In this document: positions 6,654 to 13,681 of the stretch, piece after piece | Layout: each line of letters starts with the position of its first letter | Numbering within the stretch: the stretch's first letter is position 1 | Assembly (NCBI GenBank): GCA_036939355.1 | Contig: JALLAP010000360.1 | Coordinates: 1 to 13,681, forward strand | Direction: 5' to 3' | From: Thalassiosira profunda | Lineage: Eukaryota; Bacillariophyta; Thalassiosirophyceae; Thalassiosirales; Thalassiosiraceae | Length of the DNA stretch: 13,681 nt | Translations under genes and position numbers: made by a program | Notes under the pieces: model-generated | What the model was told of the DNA's origin: nothing | What the model saw: the letters and a program-made list of their open reading frames with translations, nothing else | The model's database searches: none

Positions 6654-8288
6654 CGTTGTGCTCGAGTTGACGGAATCGGGCGATGGTGGGTGGAACGAGG
6701 TAGGCGTTGGTGCCCGTGATGGGACCGCAGTGAGCATCATTGCCGGTTGGACGTGACCACAATACAATGGAGCCTCTGTATTGGAACAAAGGTCTCTCGT
6801 GGAGGTGCTCGATTTGGTAGAATGTGGCGGGAGATAGGGCGCGGCGGTTGGTTGTGCCCGTTGTAGGGCCTGGGTGGGCATCGTTGCCATGTGGACACGA
6901 CAACAACATAGTGGAGCCATTGTTGTGCTCGAGTTGACGGAATGGGGCGATGGTGGGTGGAACAAGGCAGACGCAGTGGGCATCGTCGCGGAATACAGCT
7001 GAGCCAAGTCCCTCGAGGAGGTACTCGAGTTGCGGGAATGGAGCGGTGGGGTGTGGATGTGGAACGCTGGGGCCGTTGGTGCCCGTAGTGCCGAGTGGGT
7101 GTGACAACAATCAAACAGTAGAGCCATCGTGTGGGGGGCAGGCTTGCTCGAGGAGGGCTGAAGAACGCTGAGATTGGAGTGTGGGTGTGGAGTAGTGGGT
7201 GTCGCAGTGAAAGGATGGCGTCTGGAAATATCGAAAGTGAAAAAGATGGGTATCTGACGGCCATCTTGTAGACTGATGGGATCGGGAACGCATTGGCATT
7301 GTAGGCAGCGTGAAATATTGCAATCCGATGCGCGCCAGGATGCAGAAGGGCGGGAGATTGAGGTTGACACCTGCGAAAATTCTGTGGGCGAGGAGGTTGG
7401 AACGGGGGGTGGGGTGTATGTTGGCCCAGTTGTGGGATCATGATGAGGGTGGAGTGGCGGCCGTGTTGGGGGTCGATGAAGGCTGAACCGGAAGGTATGG
7501 GCTGTGTTGGTGGCATTGGCCGGGATACAGAGTCTCGAGGGGCTGTCAGTGTATTCGGAGGGCCGGTGAACTGAAGCTGGAAGGCTGTACGCCTCGAATG
7601 TGCGGTAAATGGCTGAAGTGTGCCGGTAGGCATGCAAACTAAGCCCATGCAGACATTCCAGTGAAGAAATAGTAGATCGAGGTGCAAGAGGACTCGCAGG
7701 GTCGTTGCGGGAGCTGCCGAAGAGGGCAGAGGGGGCTTCGGAGAGAGAGCACATGTCGAAGTGTTGTTGTTTTGGGGAGGCGGGGGTTGCTCTGTCGCCG
7801 GCGCGAGATCGATCGAGTGGGGATCGGAAGGAAGGTGCCATCCACCAGTCGGGCGCAGGACGCGGAGGGGCTGCTGGGGGAGGATGGCCAGCGATCGCGG
7901 AGGGCTTATTGTTCGTAGAAATAAGCTGTAGAGTCTTAGTTGACGGTGTGTTCGAGGGAGCTACTAAGACTCCCTTCGCGCGTCTCTCCATAAACGGGGC
8001 GCGCAACGCGGTGTTCTCTGAATTCGAGTGGGACGGCAGCGTAGCTGCCGTGGTGGCGGTCGTAACTGCCGGGGTGACGAGCTTGATCAGCTCAGGGGAA
8101 GCCGCGCTGGTGAGGGCGGCAGCCGTCGCGGTGGCAGCGACGGCGAGGAGTGCGTAGAAGGCCGATTTCGATCGGGTTTTTTGCGGGGGCGTCTGGCTTA
8201 TGTTCCAAGGCGGTTCGTTGGCAATGCCCGCCCGAAATTTGGGGCGGGCATTAGCGCCGCGGACGTCGTTGGTGTGCCGGAGCGCCAT
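5559..8288 (-). CDS. Ser/Thr/Pro-rich repeat protein with N-terminal hydrophobic segment, probably frame-shifted at its 3' end
   Basis: A 909-codon uninterrupted frame starts at ATG 8288-8286 in an ideal context (ACACCATGG) and ends at TGA. The N-terminus is polar and basic (KTRSK, 37-41), followed by a hydrophobic stretch SAFYALLAVAATATAAALTS (about 42-61). This would act as a signal anchor or a signal peptide with a long lead, so the product is probably membrane-anchored or secreted. The rest is Ser/Pro/Thr/His-rich and low in acidic residues, with no recognised domain. Residues about 366-685 are encoded by the repeat array. In the upstream units each repeat gives a peptide like HSxNSSTxSRD or HSVNSSTTMAPL, with N-S-S glycosylation sequons. 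Downstream of 6653 this peptide pattern disappears from this frame and continues in another one (see 5284-6653). I therefore trust the start and first ~545 codons more than the last ~364. Three frames are open in parallel in part of the region, so the coding status needs transcript evidence. No database family is recognised. Confidence 0.5.
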   Translation of the reverse strand: MALRHTNDVRGANARPKFRAGIANEPPWNISQTPPQKTRSKSAFYALLAVAATATAAALTSAASPELIKLVTPAVTTATTAATLPSHSNSENTALRAPFMERRAKGVLVAPSNTPSTKTLQLISTNNKPSAIAGHPPPAAPPRPAPDWWMAPSFRSPLDRSRAGDRATPASPKQQHFDMCSLSEAPSALFGSSRNDPASPLAPRSTISSLECLHGLSLHAYRHTSAIYRTFEAYSLPASVHRPSEYTDSPSRLCIPANATNTAHTFRFSLHRPPTRPPLHPHHDPTTGPTYTPPPVPTSSPTEFSQVSTSISRPSASWRASDCNISRCLQCQCVPDPISLQDGRQIPIFFTFDISRRHPFTATPTTPHPHSNLSVLQPSSSKPAPHTMALLFDCCHTHSALRAPTAPAFHIHTPPLHSRNSSTSSRDLAQLYSATMPTASALFHPPSPHSVNSSTTMAPLCCCRVHMATMPTQALQRAQPTAAPYLPPHSTKSSTSTRDLCSNTEAPLYCGHVQPAMMLTAVPSRAPTPTSFHPPSPDSVNSSTTWLCYVVVVSTWQTHTPISALFSHHIPATRVSPRATLPPARWLHCMIAVTSTWQYGHQRPQRSTSTPHHPIQATRVPPRETLVPTRWLRCIWQQCPLRPNHGHERPPRSTPHRPIPATRAQRWLRCVVVVSTWQRWPHPGHSRPPRGALLCIKCQPRRRQLHSPTHSSPSTTICGCPNHPTGDRITFPLRSPLWASTSPSRPSEFLLLNLWIVPLLQKIFNQGTYHSPRRRNSDWRHTTTTLTSPYRGATLLLAPWPLIRMGLSALTWHCISSLRFSSSRMLSSHGSIRPPAHRRQRTGVLCLRMHAAASAPLLPRRRGMCPTPFHQIPLLGRLFPSLIHQKISSGSNDIATATAARPPRSRSPS
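6234..7190. repeat. Eight-unit tandem array with A/B/C higher-order arrangement
   Basis: Diverged units of about 95-145 bases mostly open with GTGCCCG on the + strand. They share a core GGAGCCATCGT followed by a CTCGAG-containing stretch. Type A carries GGACACGACAACAACA and CGATGGTGGGTGGAAC. Type B carries a GAGGAGGTACTCGAGTTG segment and, in two of the three copies, GTGGATGTGGAACGCTGG. Type C carries CTGAGATTGGAGTGTGGG. Approximate starts are A 6234, B 6348, C 6486, A 6615, B 6710, A 6854, B 6976 and C 7079, giving A-B-C-A-B-A-B-C on +. The array lies inside the coding region on -. Unit edges are by eye and accurate to several bases. Confidence 0.8.
8223..8252. repeat. Near-perfect 30-base palindrome
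   Basis: The left arm AATGCCCGCCCGAAA and right arm TTTGGGGCGGGCATT are complementary at 14 of 15 positions; the one mismatch is G8234 against G8241. There is no spacer. It lies 37-66 bases inside the repeat-protein frame (codons about 13-22, reading NARPKFRAGI), close to the ATG. It could form a cruciform or a strong mRNA hairpin near the start codon. Confidence 0.75.
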
Positions 8289-8554
8289 GGTGTCAGGATA
8301 GGAGTCAGGAAGCTTCCTCCCCTTTTCTTCCGCTAACAGCGGCAGTTAGGGTTAGGCAAGTGAAAGTAATTTATGGGAATATTAGCGCAGGGGTATCCAA
8401 GATATGGTAGGGGTAGCATTACAGCACCACTGACTGAAAGTGGCTCGGCTCCTCGCTCTTCACTCCTCTTGTCGTGAACCAATGCTCAGAGGCTTCGGCG
8501 TACGGTTGATACTGGCTGCGAGGAGATGTAATATGCATGTCTTAGGGTTGAAAT
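8289..8554. other. Intergenic gap between HDAC stop and repeat-protein start
   Basis: This 266-base gap lies between two genes that both run on the - strand. It should hold the promoter of the repeat-protein gene and the 3' UTR of the deacetylase gene. I see no RNA gene, repeat or reading frame with support. Confidence 0.4.
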
Positions 8555-11500
8555 CTATTTCCTCTTGTTGCACTTCACGAACCCGGTCACATGCTCTTTG
8601 ACGCACTCCAGGAATCCCTCTGCGTGACACTTGTCGAGCTTTTGCTTCAGCGTGAACGGCACCTCGTCCGTCATGTTCGACGGCATGTCGCTTCCCAGAT
8701 TGAGATATCTCTCCTCAGGACTCGAATTTGTCGGAAGGAAGAGGTCGTCTCTCGGCTGACAACAAGGCACGCCATAGCCACCTTCCAAGACCGAAAAGAT
8801 GCGGCCGCTGCACACTTTGAACGCCAGGTTGCAGGCCACTTCCGTCACGGACTTGAAGTCTTCGGCCGTCAAGCCGCCCATTCCCAGCGGGTCGTTGACA
8901 TGTGCATCGAAACCTGCCGAGAGAATGATCAAGTCCGGCGCAAATCCCTCGACTTTGGGCGTCACTTGACTTACCAGCGCCGCCCCAACTGCCGACGCCG
9001 TGACCTTTTTGCCCAGAGGAATGTTGAGCACGCCCTCGTGCGGCGACGAATCGCCACACCTTCCCGGAAATATGCCGTCCTCCTTCTTTCCGTGGCCGAT
9101 TCTCAGTCGAAAAGATTCATCCTCGCTGTCCTCGTCGTAGCCGTTGATGTGTGCTCCGCCGGCGTGAAGAGAAACGTAGAGATACCTCGGATCGTAGGTC
9201 GGGCACAGACAGTCCTGAGTTCCGTTGCCGTGGTGAACGTCAACGTCAATGATACAGACCCGCTTCAGACCGAGACCGCCCTGTGACAGAGGCGTTGTCG
9301 CATACATGGCAGCACACGCGGCGCCATTGAACAAGCAAAAGCCATTCGATATGGCATTCATCGATCGAAGCTCTTGGCCGGCGTGGTGCCCCGGCGGTCG
9401 AACTGCGCAGAACGCATTGACGCATTGCCCTCCAACCACCATATCAGTCGCTTTGAGACAAGCAGCAACGCCAACCACCGCAGCGGTGTAGGATCCACGC
9501 GAGCCCATTGTGTCCTCGCCTCCTTCCCCTTCGCTGTCGTCCGTGAGGGGCACGCCACTTTCGTTTGGAGGGATGGCCGCGACCTTTGCCCTGAGCCGTT
9601 TGATGTAAGAACTCTTGTGCGTTTTGGGAATGACGACGTTCTCCGCGACCTCCAGATACTGGTCTTCAACGCACGTGATTAGCAACGTGTTGGGGTCAGA
9701 GCCTGCGCCAGCGCGTTTCGCCCCCTTGATGGCAGCAGGGAGTCTCACAGGTCGCTCGAACGATCCAGCCTGCGTGATGTGGCCGTTGCACCTCGAATCG
9801 GTAAGGACTGAGGTAACGTTGTTCCCTACGCCAGCAAAGGACAGTTTACCCACCGCTCGTTTATAGATCCGCTCGCACGCTTTGCGCCATTCAGTAGCTA
9901 CGGTAGCCTTCGATACTCCGGCTGGGAAAGGGGTGCCCGCGATTGCTTCTTCTCCGTGGCCCTTGGTCATCAAGCACTGGCATAGCATGTGCTTCAGTTT
10001 TGCTTTCTTCTTGCCAGCCCCGTACTCTTTGAAGGACTTCGTAAGTTGACGAACGTCCAAGATGAGGTTGGTCAAGAGTCTTCCGAGGTAAGGAATCTGA
10101 CCCAGTCCAAAACTAGCGCCAGAGGCCTGCGATTGAAGGAGAAGTCCACACAGAAAGTCACTGGCGAACTTGTCGAGTGACCAGAGAGAGTCTTCGTCTT
10201 CTATTTCTGTCGACTGTGACGATGACGGGGTGAACCTTGGATCAGGAGAAAGAATCAGAGCTTTGTTGTACTCTGGAGTGAGGAACTCGACAGCCTCGTC
10301 CTCTCCACCCAACGAACGCTTCTTTCCAAAGCAGTCCGGCGGCGACATGGAACCGATTATTGCGTCGATATTGATAGTGGGTTCGAACTCATCGTCGTCT
10401 GTATCAGTCATTGTGGTCGATGCTGCAAGCTCTGACGGGTGAGGGAGCTTGGACAGTATGAAATCAAAGGGCACATTGAGTGCCACGTGCGGGAAGATTG
10501 GAACTCGCACAGACAGGGCATGCGATTCTGTCAGCGAGGCGGACGCCGTGATTTGATCATCGCTGCGATGCTCGATGTCGATGTGCTTCTTCGCATAAGA
10601 TTTGAGCGCCACTGCCAGGCGATGACTGTCCAGATACCGGGCAAAGACGGCGTTCGGCAAACCCAAGAACCGGAAGCTGTCGCGAACCTTCTCGACGGAA
10701 ACCGCGTCGAATGGATACTGCTGGATGTTGTACTCTGACACGTCAATGTTGTCGAACTCAAAGAGAGGGCCAAGGGAGTAAGGGTCCTGGGCATCGGCAA
10801 GCTTCGATGGCGAGGACGGCGCGTTCCAAAAGGGAGCCAAGAAGACGACCTCGACAATGTTCTTGGACGAATTACGACGCAGGTTGCCAGCGGCCGTCAC
10901 CGCCCCCTCAGTTACGTGTCGGACTCGGGCGGGCCACATCACTCCCTGCGCAGCGCGGCTGGGAGATGCCGCCAAAATGATTCCGTGCTCAATTCCGTCC
11001 ACAGTGAAGTTCGCAGTGGCGGCGAAGCGGGTGCTGCCTGCCTTTTCAAGTACTGGCCGGGCCGCCCTCTTCTTCGCCTGGGCCCTCAGTTTGTTGTCCC
11101 ATTTCTTGATCGCGTTCTGCAACTCGCCGGGCTCGAGGTCGAACGTTTCTCTATCCTCCACGTACACTGCCTTCCACAGTCCGCCATAGGTCTCGTCGGG
11201 AGTAAAGGCAACGACAATTGCCTCGTGTCGCTGCCACTGTATCCGGCGCCCGATGTGAAAGCACTCGCCATCTTCGGGCTTTTCGGCCTTCTTGATCGAC
11301 CAGCCGTCTTGCTGGAGAACGACGGGATCGTACGATGTCCGCTTGGTAGCATCAATGATGTACTCGAGACGCTGTTCCACCGATTCGGCAGGCCTCTGCA
11401 GCGCGTAGGCCAGGATAAGCTTGGCCGCGTTGGGCGTGTCTGTCATGTTGTACACGAAGCGCAAGAGCAGCTCCATGCCGCGCAGGCCATTGCTGTCAGG

Positions 11501-12487
11501 CGCATGCGATGCCACCCAGTCGCAATACTTGATCCTGACCGGCTTGGCGTTGGGGTTGGCGGCGAGGTATCCTTTGTTGACTAGTACCTCCTTGTTGAAT
11601 AGATGCAGGTTTCCTCCCCAATCCGGACACCAGTCTTCGTCGTCGTCGTACGCGAAAGTGTCCCCAATCTGAAGGGAGGACTCGAGCTCGGCCATTTCGC
11701 GAAGCGTGAGGCTCTCGAGGGGCTGGACCTCGGGCGGTATCTCTTCGAGCTTGATGATCTCTGCGATCGACGGGTGAATGATGCTGCTGCCATTGGTCTC
11801 GGCGTTGTCGGACGCTGATGCAGAAGGAGAAGGAGCAGTGCTGTCGACAGCATCTCCTGGAGGAGCGTCGCTGGTATCTATGCCACTGGTGGGGGGCTCG
11901 GCGGAGGCGGCGGATGTGGCCGTGGCTGCAACATCTGCGTTCAGGCTTGATGTAGCATTCTCAGAGGCATCCGACGAAACATCCATCATTTCGCCCGTAT
12001 CCAGTTTTTGCTTCTTGGCCGGTCGCAATTCGCTGTCATCCATCGTTTCATCTGCCAGCGGGACGCCTTTCGTGTCGCTAGCTGCGTCGTGAGGTGCAGC
12101 CATTGCAGCTGGCGCGGCGCTGTGGCCGTTCGCCACAGCTTCGTCTGATGCGGTATCCTCCGTTGATGCAGGTGCGCCATCTTGGTCGATGGTACTTGCA
12201 GCTTTTGCGTCCCCCGCCCCATTCAGATCAGATCCTGGCTCTTCAGCTTGCATCTCTGGAGGCGATGCATCCGTCGTATTATTGGTATCCTCTGCAGAAG
12301 TTTCCATGGCTGTAGGCGCACCCGCTCCATTCTCTACCCCTCCGGTATCCGTTACTCCCCCGTCGGCTTTCTTTTCGGGTGTCGAGACATCCATGGCATT
12401 GGAATTGGCGCTGCCCTCTGGTGGAGGTGCTGCATCTGCAGCCTCCGTGCCAGAGGGTGGCACCGATCCCGTTGTATCAATAGACAT
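8555..12487 (-). CDS. Class II histone deacetylase with long disordered N-terminus and PWWP/Tudor-like middle
   Basis: A single-exon frame of 1310 residues from ATG 12487-12485 to TAG. The C-terminal deacetylase domain spans about 900-1280. RPPGHH (1030-1035) gives the tandem active-site histidines. DVDVHHGNG supplies zinc ligands D1083 and H1085, and SAGFDAH supplies the third, D1194. LEGGY carries the transition-state tyrosine Y1238. All catalytic residues are intact, so it should be an active Zn-dependent lysine deacetylase removing acetyl groups from histones or other proteins. RPPGHH and GNGTQ favour class II (HDA1-like). Residues 1-230 are Ala/Ser/Thr/Asp/Glu-rich and probably disordered, with a nuclear-localisation-like KKQKL (158-162). 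The middle contains GRRIQWQRHEAIVVAF and GVMWPARVRHV (W518), reminiscent of Tudor and PWWP chromatin-reader folds; this part is tentative. An acidic insert (about 1108-1130) lies between the SLH and FPG motifs. The protein is expected in the nucleus as a transcriptional repressor. Confidence 0.95.
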   Translation of the reverse strand: MSIDTTGSVPPSGTEAADAAPPPEGSANSNAMDVSTPEKKADGGVTDTGGVENGAGAPTAMETSAEDTNNTTDASPPEMQAEEPGSDLNGAGDAKAASTIDQDGAPASTEDTASDEAVANGHSAAPAAMAAPHDAASDTKGVPLADETMDDSELRPAKKQKLDTGEMMDVSSDASENATSSLNADVAATATSAASAEPPTSGIDTSDAPPGDAVDSTAPSPSASASDNAETNGSSIIHPSIAEIIKLEEIPPEVQPLESLTLREMAELESSLQIGDTFAYDDDEDWCPDWGGNLHLFNKEVLVNKGYLAANPNAKPVRIKYCDWVASHAPDSNGLRGMELLLRFVYNMTDTPNAAKLILAYALQRPAESVEQRLEYIIDATKRTSYDPVVLQQDGWSIKKAEKPEDGECFHIGRRIQWQRHEAIVVAFTPDETYGGLWKAVYVEDRETFDLEPGELQNAIKKWDNKLRAQAKKRAARPVLEKAGSTRFAATANFTVDGIEHGIILAASPSRAAQGVMWPARVRHVTEGAVTAAGNLRRNSSKNIVEVVFLAPFWNAPSSPSKLADAQDPYSLGPLFEFDNIDVSEYNIQQYPFDAVSVEKVRDSFRFLGLPNAVFARYLDSHRLAVALKSYAKKHIDIEHRSDDQITASASLTESHALSVRVPIFPHVALNVPFDFILSKLPHPSELAASTTMTDTDDDEFEPTINIDAIIGSMSPPDCFGKKRSLGGEDEAVEFLTPEYNKALILSPDPRFTPSSSQSTEIEDEDSLWSLDKFASDFLCGLLLQSQASGASFGLGQIPYLGRLLTNLILDVRQLTKSFKEYGAGKKKAKLKHMLCQCLMTKGHGEEAIAGTPFPAGVSKATVATEWRKACERIYKRAVGKLSFAGVGNNVTSVLTDSRCNGHITQAGSFERPVRLPAAIKGAKRAGAGSDPNTLLITCVEDQYLEVAENVVIPKTHKSSYIKRLRAKVAAIPPNESGVPLTDDSEGEGGEDTMGSRGSYTAAVVGVAACLKATDMVVGGQCVNAFCAVRPPGHHAGQELRSMNAISNGFCLFNGAACAAMYATTPLSQGGLGLKRVCIIDVDVHHGNGTQDCLCPTYDPRYLYVSLHAGGAHINGYDEDSEDESFRLRIGHGKKEDGIFPGRCGDSSPHEGVLNIPLGKKVTASAVGAALVSQVTPKVEGFAPDLIILSAGFDAHVNDPLGMGGLTAEDFKSVTEVACNLAFKVCSGRIFSVLEGGYGVPCCQPRDDLFLPTNSSPEERYLNLGSDMPSNMTDEVPFTLKQKLDKCHAEGFLECVKEHVTGFVKCNKRK

Positions 12488-13630
12488 GAGAGAGTGCGGG
12501 TCGTAGTTTCCGGGGGAACTGCCCGGTCAGTGCCTACACGCAGCCAGAGTGGAGTCTAAGGAGATGGGCCTCAGTGCAGTGCTGAAGCCAGTTTATGCCT
12601 CGCCTTCGCTCTGCAGACGGCGGTGACCCCCCTCCTCTTGTCTTTTGTGAAGTAAAATTTTGTGTCCAAAAGAGACTCGACACAGAGGCTCGAACAAGTC
12701 TGTGGCCACATACACAACAAAGCAACGGAGAGATCATTTGATGGTCAGTAATAACAGCAACAAAGGAGGCCGATACAGCCCAATGGATGCAGCAAACGAT
12801 GCGTATGCCATCTCCTCATCTCGAGCAACACATCTAAGCAATTCGGGGGAGACCTCTTCGATACCTTGTCCCGAGCGAAAAGCATCTGGCAAATCTGGGC
12901 GTTTTGCGCTGATATGTAAAAATGCGTTTTACTCCGAAAGGTAGCTCTCTCACCGCGCGCCTTTTTGGCCTTTTTGGTTCGTCCGTCGTCGGGTGTTCAC
13001 CACGCGAGGCGCACCACAGGCACGGAACGCACAAGATGTGCCCACCTCCTCCCCCAATAACTCACCCGATAATCTCCGCTCGGCGGGAGTCGTAATTGTG
13101 GCGAGTTTGGACGGCAGCAGCCGGGGGGCCTCGCGTGGGTGAGCAGAAGAGGGACGTGGGAGCGCGAGGGTGTGCAAAAATCGAGAGGGGCAAAAAAAGT
13201 GAGAGGGAGGACTGGGCTCTTTTTTAAAAGGAGAGGTTACCTCGTAAGTAGTACGAATTCCTACGTATAATTGAGAGCTATTTTAGCAACACAAGATCGA
13301 TTCCTCGAAACAGCCTCTCCCAACCAAGCGCAGTTCTTTCACGAGCTGGGAGGTGGTGACAGGAACAGAGGAGGAAGCCGCCTGATGTTTCATTCCGTTC
13401 GCTGGCACGTTTCTCCCCGGAGGCGCGCTTGCGGTGGGGCCGCAGTTGGGGTGAGAGGGGAAGATAGAGGAAGGGAGTTGTGGTATCCTTTGAACGCAGA
13501 CCGGCAGTTCTCGTCGAAACATCTTATCAGATTAACGGAATACTATGCAAACAAGAATGTGCAATCCATCACTAGCTCTCTTCGCTCCGCCATAGACTCA
13601 GGTCTCTTCCTCTTCTCCAACACAGCTTAC
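12488..13630. other. Gene-poor region upstream of the deacetylase
   Basis: About 1.1 kb with no convincing gene. It should contain the deacetylase promoter and leader (read leftwards) and perhaps the promoter of a + strand gene at the right edge. Visible structure includes a direct repeat CCTTTTTGG CCTTTTTGG (about 12960-12978) next to a GCGCGC stretch, A-rich and T-rich runs at about 13175-13227 (CAAAAAAAGTG, CTTTTTTAAAAGG), and a CT-rich tract at 13605-13620. Short reading frames (for example 12741-12944 on +, 13283-13522 on -) show no domain or composition that supports them. No tRNA-like cloverleaf was seen. Confidence 0.45.
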
Positions 13631-13681
13631 ATGGCGGCCTCCCCGCCGGCCGCAGTAGCGTCCTCCGCCCCCGCCCGCCGC
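13631..13681 (+). CDS. Possible start of a gene running off the right edge
   Basis: An ATG at 13631 in a good context (CTTACATGG) follows a pyrimidine-rich tract of the kind seen in 5' leaders. It opens 17 codons rich in Ala, Ser, Pro and Arg (MAASPPAAVASS, then APARR) with GC-rich composition, up to the end of the window. The same frame is open upstream to a stop at about 13268 and contains another ATG at 13385, so a longer N-terminus is possible. The sharp change from AT-rich to GC-rich sequence favours the later ATG. Too little is visible to name a product. Confidence 0.33.
   Translation, partial: MAASPPAAVASSAPARR

Noticed and set aside
6234..7190. CRISPR-like array
   Set aside because: Units are diverged, differ in length and lack short identical repeats with unique spacers; the setting is eukaryotic and coding.
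7705..8157. A 150-codon + strand frame antisense to the start of the repeat-protein gene
   Set aside because: Its Ala/Val-rich end mirrors the hydrophobic segment encoded on -. The - strand has the ideal start context and a far longer frame.
8591..9286. A 231-codon frame antisense to the deacetylase catalytic domain
   Set aside because: It lies opposite highly conserved catalytic motifs and shows no domain of its own.
12675..12700. Possible tRNA T-arm (GGCTCGAAC)
   Set aside because: The flanking bases do not pair into a T-stem and no acceptor or anticodon arm can be built around it.
12741..12944. A 67-codon + strand frame starting at ATG 12741
   Set aside because: Short, Ser/Asn-rich, without a domain or clear context; a frame of this length is expected by chance.
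13283..13522. A 79-codon - strand frame near the right edge
   Set aside because: No recognisable features, and it overlaps the open + strand frame that reaches the edge.

Overview
The window looks like a piece of nuclear genome from a small, gene-dense, intron-poor eukaryotic microalga. A stramenopile such as a centric diatom is my best guess. Four of the genes read as single uninterrupted exons of eukaryotic type: a mitochondrial solute carrier, a class II histone deacetylase, a small tetraspan membrane protein and a GT32/OCH1-like glycosyltransferase. ATG contexts are Kozak-like, intergenic gaps are short and there is no operon structure or ribosome-binding site. The organism call is inference from gene content and style, not from a marker gene.

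Layout, left to right. (1) A 5'-truncated DXD glycosyltransferase runs in from the left edge on + (to 1937). (2) It converges on a four-helix membrane protein on - (2183-2683). (3) A roughly 510-base divergent intergenic region holds a pyrimidine-rich repeat and a nested inverted repeat. (4) An SLC25 mitochondrial carrier on + (3195-4070) ends 41 bases from the end of (5), a convergent lysine-rich protein of unknown function on - (4112-5059). (6) A roughly 3 kb strongly strand-skewed region (5284-8288) encodes, on -, a Ser/Thr/Pro-rich protein with an N-terminal membrane or signal segment. It is built around an eight-unit repeat array (6234-7190) with an A/B/C higher-order arrangement. (7) A 1310-residue histone deacetylase on - (8555-12487) has a long disordered N-terminus, a nuclear-localisation-like patch, a PWWP/Tudor-like middle and a complete catalytic set. 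(8) A roughly 1.1 kb gene-poor stretch ends in what may be the first codons of another + strand gene at the right edge.

The genes do not form an obvious pathway; the arrangement is ordinary eukaryotic gene packing with two tail-to-tail pairs. The most unusual part is the 5284-8288 region. The Ser/Thr/Pro-rich peptide version of the repeats is read in one frame in the upstream units and in a second frame in the downstream units. The switch falls where one repeat copy lacks a single base present in its two sister copies (6653/6654). This suggests a secreted or membrane-anchored repeat glycoprotein of about 1000 residues whose frame is broken in this copy, by mutation, allelic variation or a sequence error.
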